This document shows, in pieces, positions 43,580 to 55,204 of a DNA stretch of 64,000 bases; positions within the stretch are counted from its first letter, which is position 1; every line of letters begins with the position of its first letter. The DNA is from Manis javanica (lineage: Eukaryota > Chordata > Mammalia > Pholidota > Manidae), in the NCBI RefSeq assembly GCF_040802235.1, contig NC_133158.1, positions 167,001,401 through 167,065,400 on the forward strand, given 5' to 3'. A program made the translations under genes and the position numbers. The notes beneath the pieces are model-generated. The model worked only from the letters and a program-made list of their open reading frames with translations, did not search any database and was not told where the DNA came from.

Positions 43580-46500
43580 TTACATTCCCACCAGCAGTGT
43601 AAGAGGATTCCCCTTTCTCCACAACCTTGCCAACATTTGTTGTTCTTTCTTTTCGATGATGGCGATCCTTACTGGTGTGAGGTGATATATCATTGTGGTT
43701 TTAATTTGCATTTCTCTGATGATTAGTGATGTGGAGCATCTTTTCATGTGCCTGTTGGCCATCTGGATTTCTTCTTTAGAGAACTGTCTATTCAGCTCCT
43801 CTGACCATTTTTTAATTGGATTGTTTGCTTTTTGTTTGTTGAGGTGTGTGAGCTCTTTATATGTTTTAGATGTCAATCCTTTATCGGATCTGTCATTTAT
43901 GAATATATTCTCCCATACTGTAGGATACCTTTTTGTTCTATTCATGGTGTCCTTTGCTGTACAGAAGCTTTTCAGCTTGATATAGTCCCATTTGTTCATT
44001 TTTGCTTTTGTTTCCCTTGACTGGGGAGATATGTTCAAGAAGAGGTCACTCATGTTTATGTCTAAGAGATTTTTGCCTATGTTTTTTTCTAAGAGTTTTA
44101 TGGTTTCATGACTTACATTCAAGTCTTTGATCCATTTTGAATTTACTTTCGTGTATGGGGTTAGACAGTGATCCAGTTTCATTCTCTTACATGTAGCTGT
44201 CCAGTTTTGCCAGCACCCCATCTGTTGAAGAGACTGTCATTTCCCCATTGTATGTCCATGGCCCCTTTATCGAATATTAGTTGACCATATATGTTTAGGT
44301 TACTGTTTGGAGTCTCTATTCTGTTCCATTGGTCTGTGGCTCTGTTCTTGTGCCAGTACCAAATTGTCTTGATTACTGTGACTTTGTAGTAGAGCTTGAA
44401 GTTGAGGAGCAAGATTCCCCCCACTTTATTCTTCCTTCTCAGGATTGCTTTGGCTGTTTGGGGTCTTTGGCGGTTCCATATGAATTTTTGAATTATTTGT
44501 TCCAGTTCATTGAAGAATGCTGTTGGTAATTTGATAGGGGTTGTATCGAATCTGTATATTGCTTTGGGCAGGATGGCCATTTTGACGATATTAATTCTTC
44601 CTAGCCATGAGCATGGGATGAGTTTCCATTTGTTAGTGACCTCTTTAATTTCTTTTAAGAGTGTCTTATAGTTTTCAGGGTATAGGTCTTTCACTTCCTT
44701 GGTTAGGTTTATTCCTAGGTATTTTATTCTTTTTGATGCTATTGTGAATGAAATTGTTTTCCTGATCTCTCTTTCTATTAGTTCATTGTTAATGTATAGG
44801 AAAGCTACAGATTTCTGTGTGTTAATTTTGTATCCTGCAACTTTGCTGAATTCCAATATTCGTTCTAGTAGTTCTGCAGTGAAGTCTTTAGGGTTTTTTA
44901 TGTACAATATCATGTCATCTGCAAATAGTGACAGTTTGACTTCTTCTTTACCAATCTGGATTCCTTGTATTTCATTGTTGTCTGATTGTTGTGACTAGGA
45001 TCTCCAGTACTATGTTGAAAAACAGTGGGGAGAGTGGTCATCCCTGTCTTGTTCTCGATCTCAGAGGAAAAGCTTTCAGCCTCTCATGGTTCAGTATGAT
45101 GTTAGCTGTGGGGCTTATCATATATGGCCTTTATTATGTTGAGGTACTTGCCCTCTGTGCCCATTTTGTTGAGAGTTTTTATCATGAATGGATGTTGAAT
45201 TTTGTCGAATGCTTTTTCCGCATCTATGGAGATGATCATGTGTTTTTTGTCCTTCTTTTTGTTGATGTGGTGGATGATGTTGATGGATTTTCGAATGTTG
45301 TACCATCCTTGCATCCCTGGGATGAATCCCACTTGGTCATGGTATATGATCCTCTTGATGTATTTTTGAATACGGTTTGCTAATATTTTGTTGAGTATTT
45401 TTGCATCTACGTTCATCAGGGATATTGGTCTGTAATTTTCTTTTGTGGTGGGGTCTTTGCCTGTTTCTGGTATTAGGGTGATGTTGGTTTCATAGAATGA
45501 GTTTGGGAGTATTCCCTCCTCTTCTATTTTTTGGAAAACTTTAAGGAGAATGGGTATTATGTCTTCACTGTATGTCTGATAAAATTCTGAGGTAAATCCA
45601 TCTGGCCCAAGGGTTTTGTTCTTGGGTAGTTTTTTGATTACTGCTTCAATTTCGTTGCTGGTAATTGGTCTGTTTAGATTTTCTGTTTCTTTCTGGGTCA
45701 GTCTTGGAAGGTTGTATTTTTCTAGGAAGTTGTCCATTTCTCCTAGGTTTTACAGCTTGTTAGCATGTAGGTTTTCATAGTATTCTCTAATAATTCTTTG
45801 TATTTCTGTGGGGGTCTGTCGTGATTTTTTCTTTCTCTTTTCTGATTCCATTGATATGTGTGTTGACTCTCTTTTTCTCTTAATAAGTCTGGCTAGAGGC
45901 TTATCTATTTTGTTTTTTTTGTTGAAGAACCAGCTCTTGGTTTCATTGATTTTTTCTATTGTTTTATTCTTCTCAATTTTATTTATTTCTTCTCTGGTCT
46001 TTATTATGTTCCTCCGTCTGCTGACCTTGGGCCTCATTTGTTCTTCTTTTTCCAATTTCGATAATTGTGACATTAGAGTATTCATTTGGGATTGTACTTC
46101 CTTCTTTAAATATGCCTGAATTGCTATATACTTTCCTCTTAAGACTGCTTTTGCTGTGTCCCACAGAAGTTGGGGCTTTATGTTGTTGTTGTCATTTGTT
46201 TCCATATATTGCTGGATCTCCATTTTTATTTGGTCATTGATCCATTGATTATTTAGGAGCATGTTGTTAAGCCTCCATGTGTTTGTGAGCCTTTTTGCTT
46301 TCTTTGTACAATTTATTTCTAGTTTTATACCTTTGTGGTCTGAAAAGTTGGTTGGTAGGATTTCAGTCTTTTGGAATTTACTGAGGCTCTTTTTGTGGCC
46401 TAGTATGTGGTCTCTTTTGGAGAATGTTCCATGTGCACTTGAAAAGAATGTATATCCTGTTGCTTTTGGATGTAGAGTTCTGTAGATGTCTATTAGGTTC

Positions 46501-47049
46501 ATGTGTTCTAGTGTGTTGTTCAGTGCCTCTGTGTCCTTACTTATTTTCTGTCTGGTGGATCTGTCCTTTGGAGTGAGTGGTGTGTTAAAGTCTCCCAAAA
46601 TGAATGCATTGCAGTCTATTTCCTCCTTTAATTCTGTTAGTATTTGTTTCACATATATTGGTGCTCCTGTATTGGCTGCATGTATGTTTATAATGGTTAT
46701 ATCCTCTTGTTGGACTGAGCCCTTTATCATTATGTAATGTCTTTCTTTATCTCTTGTTACTTTCTTTATTTTGAAATCTATTTTGTCTGATACTGGTATT
46801 GCAACACCTGCTTTTTTCTCTCTGTTGTTTGCATTAAATATCTTTTTCCATCCCTTGACTTTTTAATCTGTGCATGTCTTTGGGTTTGAGGTGAGTCTTT
46901 TGTAAGCAGCATATAGATGTGTCTTGCTTTTTTATCCATTCTATTACTCTGTGTCTTTTGATTGGTGCATTCAGTCCATTTACATTTAGGGTGATTATTG
47001 AAAGATATGTACTTATTGCCATTGCAGGCTTTAGATTTGTGTTTACCAA
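43580..47049 (-). pseudogene. ORF2: L1 ORF2 (endonuclease-reverse transcriptase), disrupted
   Basis: Five open segments cover the reading frame: 47049-46834, 46730-45750, 45737-45102, 44913-44179 and 44221-43580, separated by frame changes or stops. The N-terminal segment has the APE-type endonuclease start (ITLNVNGLNAPIKRHR). The usual catalytic QETHL motif reads QKTHL, a Glu-to-Lys change. The second segment holds later endonuclease motifs (GDFNTPL, RDHILGH, NFSDHKGI). The third carries reverse-transcriptase blocks ([22 protein letters not shown]). FADDM, the catalytic core, is encoded at about 44909-44932 just before the fourth segment. The Cys-rich C-terminal part lies in the last two. 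Intact family members are about 1275 residues, and the total span here agrees. Confidence 0.9.
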
Positions 47050-47212
47050 AGGTTCAAGGTTAGCTTGTTTATTACCTTACTGTCTAACTTAACTCGCTTT
47101 TGAGCTATTATAAACACATTCTGATGATTATTTATCTCCCTTCTTATTCCTCCTCCTCCATTCTTCATATGTTGGGTGTTTTGTTCTGTGCTTTTTTTAG
47201 GAGTGCTCCCAT

Positions 47213-48065
47213 CTAGAGCAGTCCCTGTAAGATGCCCTGTACGGGTGGTTTGTGGGAGGCAAATTCCCTCAACTTTTGCTTGTCTGGGAATTGTTTAATC
47301 CCTCCATCATATTTAAATGATAATCGTGCTGGATACAGTATCCTTGGTTCAAGGCCCTTCTGTTTCATTGCATTAAATATATCATGCCATTCTCTTCTGG
47401 CCTGTAAGGTTTCTGTCGAGAAGTCTGATGATAGCCTGATGGGTTTTCCTTTGTAGGTGACCTTTTTTCTCTCTCTGGCTGCCTTTAATACTCTGTCCTT
47501 GTCCTTGATCTTCACCATTTTAATTATTATATGTCTTGGTGTTGTCCTCTTTGGGTCCCATCTCTCGGGAGTTCTGTGTGCCTCTGTAGTCTGAGCAACT
47601 ATTTTGCTCACCCAGTTTCGGGAAGTTCTCAGCAATTATTTCTCCAAAGACACTTTCTATCCCTTTTTCTCTCTCTTCTTCTTCTGGTACCCCTATAATG
47701 TGGATATTGTTCCTTTTGGATTGGTCACACAGTTCTCTTAATATTGTTTCATTCCTGGAGATCCTTTTATCTCTCTCTGTGTCAGCTTCTATGCATTCCT
47801 GTTCTCTGGTTTCTATTCCATCAATAGCCTCTTGCATCTTATCCATTCTGCTTATAAATCCTTCCAGAGTTTGTTTCACTTCTGTAATATTCTTCCGGAC
47901 TTCATCCCATTGCTCTTGCATATTTCTCTGCAGCTCTGTCAGCATGTTTATGATTTTTATTTTGAATTCTTTTTCAAGGAGACTGGTTAGGTCTGTCTCT
48001 GCAGATCCTCTCTCAGGTGTTGTCTGAACTATCTTGGACTGGACGAAATTTTTTTGCCTTTTCAT
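47213..48065 (-). pseudogene. ORF1: L1 ORF1 (RNA-binding chaperone), one frameshift
   Basis: ATG at 48065 opens a frame that starts MKRQKNFVQSKIVQ, passes through a Glu/Lys-rich coiled coil (roughly residues 30-105), and enters the RRM domain (NNIHIIGVPEEEEREKGIE). The frame is lost near 47597-47612. The continuation, including the conserved C-terminal region (QTTEAHRTPERWDPKRTTPR, then REWHDIFNAMKQKGLEPRIL), lies in the next frame down to the stop at about 47213. The total length of 853 nt is one base out of frame, consistent with a single-base insertion. Length fits ORF1p of non-primate L1 (about 280 residues). Confidence 0.9.
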
Positions 48066-49254
48066 GGTGATAGTGGTGGCCGTAGGCAGGTTGTGGGTGT
48101 GTTAGCTGGGAGAAGAAAGTCCTTTCCTGCTTGCTGGATGCCTTGCCCTTCTCCGCTGCCTGTGACGGTTACCCGCACTCCTGGAGCAGCCACCGGGTTA
48201 GTCCCCTAAGCTGCTGCCTGTGGGGTCTCCGTCAGAGCAGCGCGGAGCCCTGCGAGGAGTAGCAGACATGCTAGGTGCGCTCTTCCATGATAGCGGCACC
48301 CCTGTTGGGCAGCTGTGTGCCAGCAGCGGCCTTTGGGTCTTGCCTGGGCTGCTGTGCGTTGGGCTGGGATTCCGGTCGGCTGCTGGGAGTGCGCCTGCTC
48401 CCTCTGGCTCCGCTGCAGGTGCGCACGGAGCTCTCCCTCATCGTCCTCCACTGGGCTCCTCTGGCTTCACTGCCACCGGTGCACACTAGCCGCACCTGGG
48501 CTGTTCGTTCACCGCCGCTGCGGGTTTGCACAAGCCTCTCCTGGTCCCGTCTGGCGCTGTAGGTGCACTCATTCTGCTGTCAGTCCCTTCCGGTGCCTCC
48601 ACCCCTGGTGCACGCTGCCACTCTTCTGCTACTGGGCCGGTGTATTGGGGTCCGTGCCAGTTGGAGGAATGACTGGCAGACTGCTTAGTGAGTGCCATGA
48701 GGGGCTTCAGAGCTGTGCTGCCTCCCTGTGGTTTAGGGCGCCTAAGGTTCCCTGGGATTCCCAGCTGCTGGCTGAGTGTGCCAGGACGACTTCATTCAAC
48801 TATGGGGTCCCTGTCTCTTTAAGACTTGCAGAAAGCACTTGCTTTTCTTTTTTCTCAGGGTCACCAGTTGTGGGGACCTGCCCACAGGTTTTGCTTTTCC
48901 ATTTCTCTAATATCCAGCACTCTGTGCACCTTGTGTCTGCGCTCCTGGTGCGGTTTTTAGAGCTCGTTGTTTAGCAGTCCTGGGCTTTTCACTCCCTCCC
49001 CATTCCGACTCCTTTCTTCCTGCTGAGTTCTGTGGTCAGGGGCTGTTTGGGTCCCACCTGGCCGCGGCTTGTATCTTACCCCCTTCGTGTGATGTTGAGT
49101 TCTCACAGATGTAGATGTATCCTGGCTGTTGTACTGCATCCACTGGTGTCTCTTTTAGGAATAGTTGTATTTATTGTATTTTCATAAATATATATGTTTT
49201 GGGGAGGAGATTTCCTCTGAACTACTCACGCCGCCATCTTCCCATGATCCCACC
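48066..49254 (-). promoter_or_regulatory. L1 5' UTR / internal promoter with YY1-like site
   Basis: About 1.19 kb of moderately GC- and CpG-rich sequence precedes ORF1. At the extreme 5' end the minus strand reads 'gggaagatggcggcg' (49229-49243). AAGATGGCGGC is a YY1-type motif, and human L1 also has a YY1 site at its first bases that positions transcription start. The ORFs visible in this stretch on the plus strand (for example 48315-48974) are antisense chance ORFs. Confidence 0.75.
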
Positions 49255-49345
49255 CATATATTCTTTAATGAAATGAATGTTTATATCTTTTGTCCAATTT
49301 TCTTGTTGGGTTGTCTGTTCTGGGTGTGTTTTCAACTTGGATGGT
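49255..49345 (-). repeat. Right target-site duplication and remainder of the old L1M
   Basis: Starts with the 12-mer 'catatattcttt' (49255-49266), the duplicate of 42829-42840. The following 'tatcttttgtccaattttct' and 'tgttgggttgtctgttctg' continue the L1M 3' UTR that was interrupted at 42840. Confidence 0.8.
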
Positions 49346-50599
49346 TGTTTGGAGGTAACAGAGAAGCCCCACACCCACTACTGCCTGACTGGGTTGCTTT
49401 GTTATCCCGAGAAGACTGTAGGTTGGTACCTGCTGGGTCTTACTCGTGGAGGTGGGGTTGGGATGGGCCACGATCTTCTCAGCAAGGATGGTTGTTGTCA
49501 GTTATCAGATAAGAAGTCCTTCCCCGGACAGCGGCCAGGACCTTGGAGAGTGAGCCTCTGTAGGAAACCACATTTCAGGTGATCCAGGTCTGTGTTACTG
49601 TGTTTATTGCCCATGTGTCATCCCTAAGTTCCAACCTGTCTCTGCCATACACCTGGGTATGAAGGAGGGCCTGTGCCCCCAGTGCTGCCCAGCGTCTCAG
49701 GGGAACCATGGTGGTGGCAGCAGAAATTGGGTAGAAATCCCCAAGATCCTGCTTCTCCAGCATGTTCTTATTATAGGTATCCTTTGGTTTGGACTTTTCT
49801 TTTTATGGAGAAAGGTGTGATTCCTCTTCACAGGATGTGCTATGAGGGGTGGTCTGAGCCTGCCCAGGGAAGCACCCCAGGCTCAGCCTGGACTCTCAGA
49901 GAGAGCTGGGCCCATTCAGTAGGGTTCCAGGTGCCCCATGCTGCTCATCACCTTTCTTCCGGCTGCTCTGACTCCTGAGGGGTTTCCCACCCTTTCTGGT
50001 TTGTGCTGTGTTCAAGCCATGGCGAATGACTTTGGTTCTCTCTGAACTTCAGATGACAGACTCAGGATTCCATAAGCTTTTCAACACCGCTGTTAATGTA
50101 GGTGCTTCAGCCATGTTTGCTGTTATTTGTCTGATGATGATCAGTAATCACAGTAATCATGGGGGTGGTGACATGTGACAAGAATGCAGAGGCCTGCCGG
50201 GGTGTCATCAAGAATCAGTGTGCTCAGAAGCTCCTCCTCCTGTGCCCATGAGCAAAGATGCAGCTGTGGCTGTCTCACCTCCGGCTCCGGGCAGGGCAGG
50301 CGGCCCGAGGGGCCCTGTGAATGCAGCCAGGGCTGGGTTTAAAGAGTAGGCACTGGGTAAATGTGGGTGGACGGCGGGGGGCGGGGTGATGGATGAACTG
50401 GGCCCCTATCACACTGCACAGGTCACTCAGGGAGAGCTGATGGCTGGGGCTACCATGGCATAAACCGGAGATTCATATCACACAGAAGCAATAGCAGCAT
50501 AGGAAAACCTGAAGATCTACTGTGGAGACAAGACTGACGGACCTGGGGTTTGGTAGAGAGGTCTGATGATGGTTCAGACAAGAAACCACCATTGAAAGG
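49346..50599. other. Unique sequence, no gene recognised
   Basis: ORFs of 60-115 codons overlap on both strands, with no signals that I can support. Confidence 0.35.
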
Positions 50600-50960
50600 A
50601 ACTGTTTCTAGGGGAAGCTAGGGGCAAACTGGGCCTTGAAACATGTGAGGGTGGAGAACGGTGGGGTGCATATCATGAGAGAAATAGCAGAAGCAGATGC
50701 ATGGTGATGGAAAAGGAAAGAGAAGTACCTGGAAAGGAAAAGAAGTACCCAGAATGGCAGCTTTAGTTGATGAATGCTCAGTGATACGGGCAGACAGTTT
50801 GGGCTGTAAGATGTCAGAAGCTGTAGAGATTGGAGTAGGCTAGGGTAACCAGGTGGCTCCCTGAAGGAGGGGGTACCTTTTGAAGAAAATAGAAGAGGCA
50901 GGGTCATAGGATTCCCTTCCAGCCAGGCTTGCCCTGCTTCAGGCCTAATCATGTAGATGG
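50600..50960 (-). repeat. L2 fragment
   Basis: 'aaactgggccttgaaacatg', 'agagaaatagcagaagcaga' and 'tgatggaaaaggaaagagaa' resemble the reverse L2 mid-3' region. A 168-codon minus-strand ORF across this interval (50608-51114) has no recognisable domain. Confidence 0.4.
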
Positions 50961-51855
50961 GGAGCCTGCCCCTGAGCCCGTTTCCATGATGTGTGCCCCT
51001 CTGTCTTGGACCTCCTGGCTCCAGAAAGCCCAGGAGGTGTTGTTGTGAGGGAAGACTCAGGATCACTCTTGGGAACTGAGTCCTGGGCCCAGTGCCATTG
51101 CTAACAGGGCTCACCTGGGGGATGATGCCTCTTGTCGTGGTCTGGACCAGGTTTTGGTCTCACCACTCAGTCTGCCTCAGGGTGTGGGCTTCCCCGAGAG
51201 CTCTTTGGAAATGCAGAATGGCAGGCCCTGCCTTGTAATGACTGAATTCCCATCTACCTTGACCGAGAGTCTCAGACTGTGAAGTTTCTTCATCAAGGAA
51301 GTGACCTCTTTAAATTATTTAACAAACCTATTTTTGAGCATTATTTTGAAAGGAAACATTCCAGATTAAAAAGACTAAGAAGACATGGTGAGTAAATACG
51401 ACACCTGATCCTCTTCTAGATCCTTTACGTGAAGAAATATTGTTTTAAAGGACAGTATTTAGACAAATGACAATTGACAGCTCCCAACATTAAGGGAGAG
51501 GGTCTCATTACATCAAAGTATTATAAAGATGTTAAATTTTCCAAATTTGATGCCTGCATTGTAGTCTGGTAAGAGGATATCCCTGGTCTCTTGCCCTGTG
51601 CTCCCTGCCCTCAGAGGGTCCCTGGAGGGAAACAAGCTAATGACGAAATGTGTGTGTGTACTATAATAAAGGCATATACAGCACAAAAATGTGTATGTTA
51701 TATACTATGTCCAATTATACTGTGCGTATATGTGTAGAAAGGGAATGTAAAGGCAAATGTCACAAAATCTTAAAAATTGGTCAGTCAGGATAAAAGGCAT
51801 TTTGGGGTCCTCTGTTTCATTCTTGCAAGTTCCCTGTGTGATTGCTAATATTTTA
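50961..51855. other. Unique sequence with a short MER5-like piece
   Basis: About 51140-51245 ('tttggtctcaccactcagtc', 'tttggaaatgcagaatggca') is weakly MER5-like. The rest shows nothing that I can support. Confidence 0.3.
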
Positions 51856-52195
51856 CCAAAGTAAAGTTTTTTCAAAGTATGGTCTATCTAAGCATTTGAT
51901 GGATGTTGCCAGTTACCCTCCAAAAAGGCTGTATCAATTTATATCCTCACAACACTGTGAGGGGCTGGTGCAGCTGTTTGATGTAGCTATTTTTATTCAG
52001 CTATTTTGATGCCATGGACTTTTTGTTGATGGGGTCATATATCAGTTTTGACCTGGGGACATTTTGTTTTTTTCCCAATTTATTATGAATATTTCTGAAA
52101 GTACAGAAAAGTCACAGTGTAATGAGCATTCAAAGCCCACTACCCAGATCCAATGATTGTTAGTATTTTACCGTATTTATCAGTACAGATTTTTT
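51856..52195 (-). repeat. Old L1M fragments
   Basis: 'ccctccaaaaaggctgtatc' and 'atatcctcacaacactgtga' are the reverse L1 block about third-position start sites. Then 'aagtacagaaaagtcacagt', 'gcccactacccagatccaat' and 'ttgttagtattttaccgtat' are a second L1M 3' UTR block. Decayed. Confidence 0.6.
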
Positions 52196-52214
52196 GAAAG
52201 GGGAGGTTGGGAAT

Positions 52215-52560
52215 TGAGACTCAGCAAAATTAAGTGACTGCAAAAGGGAAGCGATAGAGCCAGACACCACATCCTGCACCTGGTTCATCTCCTGTCTCCC
52301 AGATTCCCCAGAATTGCTTCCTGAACAGATAGAATCGATTTTTTCTTCTTTTTTTCTGAAGCAGTTTAGGAGCATGTTGGAGTTGGACAGGCCTGGGTCT
52401 GAATTCCACCTCTGATCTTAGGCAAACCATCTATTCTCCTTGCTTTAGTTTATTCATTTACGTGGGGATGGTGCCACTTCACTCTTAGGGTTGTTGTGAA
52501 AGGTGAGATAGCCTGCTTAAAGCACTCACAGCCATTCCTGCTGTCATTTCATCTGTGCCT
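52215..52560. repeat. Two MIR copies in opposite orientation
   Basis: 52215-52310 resembles reverse MIR ('attgagactcagcaaaatta', 'agtgactgcaaaagggaagc'). 52345-52560 is a clear plus-strand MIR: 'gacaggcctgggtctgaatt', 'ccacctctgatcttaggcaa', 'cttgctttagtttattcatt' and 'gggttgttgtgaaaggtgag'. Confidence 0.6.
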
Positions 52561-54319
52561 CTCTCTTCATTTAAAATTGATCACCAGGCCACCTTGCCTA
52601 GGAAGACAGATCCCTGGTCTTGTCCTGCCTGTCGGTATTGCTGGTATGTGGTTCTGTCTTGTGTACTTGACATGACCTGGAGGTTTCCTTGCCTAGACCT
52701 GGGGGGTCAGTGCCCCATGAGTCTCTGGAGTGCTGATACTCAGGCATGTGTGCGGGGTGATGTTCAGTAGCCTGACATCACCTGGACCCGGATCCCAGGC
52801 CTCCAATGGAAGGGTCTCCCAGCTCACTAACCCCAGGAGAGCAGGCCTGAATGAACTCCCAGCAGTCCCGGCACAGCCAGCAAAGGGCTGGTGGCCCACT
52901 GCTCCCTTCCCCACCCATCTCTTGGCTTCTCATTAGACCAGAATTCAAGTATCTGAGCGGGGATCCACAGGGCTGGAACTAGGGTGAGGCAAGGGAGATG
53001 CTCACCTCGGGTACAAAATTTAAGGGGGCACTAAACACCCAGTAACCAAGATCAGTATTTATAAAAGTCAAATCTTCAAGCTCTGGCCTGCAGCCCAGCT
53101 ACCTATTTTTATAAATAGAATATAAAGTTTTAAAATAAAGTTTGGAGGCTCAGTCTGCCATGCCCACTCTCTATGGCCTCAGGAGTTAGGATCACAGGAA
53201 AGGGCCTGCGCCCTTAAAGTGTAAAGGGGCAGCCACCCTGATGCTCTTGGCACCTGGCTCCCTTGGCCACAGCCAGTGCAGCTTGTGGGCTCGAGTGGAG
53301 GGAACACCCAGGGCTGGAGGCAGGTGTGTGGGGGAGTTGCCAGTGGTGCTGGGTGGCCCTTGTGACCCTGTCATGATGGAGGGGAAGTGCAGGGCCACTC
53401 CCTGGTCTTAGGCAGGTTGCAGGCTCCTCTCAAGGCCTTGTGACTGTTCTCACTCACCTGCTCCTCCACCAGCTGGTTCCACAGTGTCCCCTTCCTGCTC
53501 CATTCTTGGCTCACCTAGGAATTAGCGGCTGTCTGTCCGCTGACTCTTCAGAGAGCCATGTGCAGAGGGAGGCATGGGCAGGTGTGCCCCTGCGTGGTCG
53601 TCTCACCTCCAGGGTAATTACAAGGCTGAGGCTGTACATTTTGCTTTTACCTTCCTTTACCCATTACCACACAGGAAAGAAAACGTGTGTCTGCCTCTTG
53701 GGTAATGAGATTGGAAGTCCCTGGCACCCTGTTTAAGAGCCTGATAGGTAGACTGCTGGGCAGAGGGGTGAGGGGGTGGGTGGGAGGGACCCGTGGCCTG
53801 TGATGGGTGACTGGTCATGGTGTGTCCAAGCTGCTGGGGACAGTCACATGGTCCCCTGAGGGCTTCCAGGCATCTGGCCTCTCCTCCCACAGGACTATGT
53901 TTTCAGGTGAGCAGGGGACTGATCAGAGCCTGAGGAGCAGAAAGGAACAGGCAGCCTGGCTGGAGATGGGGTGGAGATGGGAGGTGGGGGCAGACTTAAT
54001 CTTTAGACTACCATGGGACACTTAATGGCCAGTTTGTGAGTAGAGGGGCCGTTTGAGCGGGACAGAAATGGGCCTACCCATGGGGTACCCAGCGGGAGGG
54101 TGCTTTGCCAGGTGGGATTTTTGCTGTATACAGTTAAACTCCTAACTAAACACAAAGAAATGGAAGTTGGGTAGGTATCAACTCAGCTTTGTCTTATCAT
54201 TGCCATAGTATTTTGGGGTTTTACATTTGGTGTGTGTCCTCCCTGTGCCTTGATGGCTTGCACGTGCCTGCAGGCAGGATGTGCACCTCAGTGGTGATTC
54301 CCCATTTCCCACGTATTGG
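52561..54319. other. Unique sequence, no gene recognised
   Basis: Moderately GC-rich with chance ORFs only. About 52975-53110 ('gtgaggcaagggagatgctc', 'tttaagggggcactaaacac') looks like an old interspersed repeat that I cannot name. Confidence 0.35.
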
Positions 54320-54612
54320 TTCACAAATTGGCCTCTGTCCACAGAGGGCAGTGAGAGGCCAAAGGAAGAGGCAGGCCCCTCCAGATTCATAAGTGGCAAG
54401 GGAACTTACGTATGGGGCTTGTCTTGGGTGGCTGCAAAATAAGTGTAGCTCTGTACCTGCCTGCCAGAATCTTAAAAGTTTATATGGAGGCTTTAACTGG
54501 GCTCAGTCAGGTATACTGGTGATGGTCTTGACGACACATTGCCTTCTCAAAGCTGCATCCTTGAAAATGGCTCCCACTGTGGGAACAGTGGGTAGAACAT
54601 ACGTTCCAAGGA
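54320..54612 (-). repeat. Interspersed repeat, copy 2 of a pair (probable LTR)
   Basis: Co-linear with 11783-12085 over about 300 bp in the same orientation, sharing 'ttcacaaattggc', 'ggcaagggaacttac', 'aaaagtttata', 'tcagtca.gtatact' and 'ctgcatccttgaaa'. The two copies are clearly homologous but diverged. Its probable TATA-like reverse block 'gcctccatataaac' supports an LTR reading. Confidence 0.6.
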
Positions 54613-54759
54613 GAGCAGGTGCAGAGCCTCCAGTTACCCAGGTCCAATTCATGGCCTCCTCCAGCCCCAGGACGGAGGTAGAATGGTGCTTGTGAGGTGG
54701 TCTTGGAGAGCAGGCACCCGTCTTCACTTGGCCTGAGGTGCAGTCCTTGGATAGTCATC

Positions 54760-54885
54760 TCGACCTCTGTAAAGTGGAGTGGCTGTGACCTCCTTACAGG
54801 GGTTTCAGTACAGTAGGTAAGGTAACATAGGTCCAGTACCTAGTGCACCTGGCTTTGTAGTAGGAATTCAGTAAATGCGTCTTTT
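54760..54885 (+). repeat. MIR fragment
   Basis: 'cgacctctgtaaagtggagt', 'tacagtaggtaaggtaacat' and 'gtaggaattcagtaaatgcg' follow the 3' part of plus-strand MIR. Confidence 0.55.
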
Positions 54886-55204
54886 CTTCCCCATGCCTTT
54901 TCTTTCCCTTCTCCTTCAAGGCTATCATGTGAGGGTTTCTGTTTGGAGGAGCCTTGAACCCACACCTGGATCTTGCAGCTTCTCCCTGTGGGCAAGGTGG
55001 CTGCGCTACAGCTAGTGTTCCTGCAGGCCTACTTCTCTCAGCTCTGTCCTGCTGGGGTACTTGCCTGTGACAGGCGGCCAGGAACACTGTGGCCTCCTTG
55101 CCTAGCCTGGCTTTGCCTCCCCCCCTGCCTGCCCTGCGCCTTGCTGGGATGGGCCCAGCTCAGAGGACAGATGGACACTCCTGGTGCCAACTTCTGATCT
55201 GGCC

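Larger units (their letters stand above)
42841..49254 (-). mobile_element. L1: Full-length L1 retrotransposon, minus strand, inactive
   Basis: A 6.4-kb element with every L1 part in order on the minus strand: 5' UTR (49254-48066), ORF1 (48065-47213), a short spacer, ORF2 (about 47049-43580), 3' UTR, and an A-rich tail of AAATA-like units next to the left target duplication. Perfect 12-bp target duplications and long readable ORF segments mean it is relatively young. However, ORF1 carries one frameshift and ORF2 several, so it cannot move by itself. It is antisense to the putative gene starting at 26759, the orientation usually tolerated in introns. Confidence 0.95.

Noticed and set aside
48315-48974. 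219-codon plus-strand ORF
   Set aside because: It lies antisense within the GC-rich 5' UTR of the L1; Cys/Trp-rich chance translation.
50608-51114. 168-codon minus-strand ORF
   Set aside because: Part of it overlaps L2-like sequence, and nothing about it resembles a known domain.
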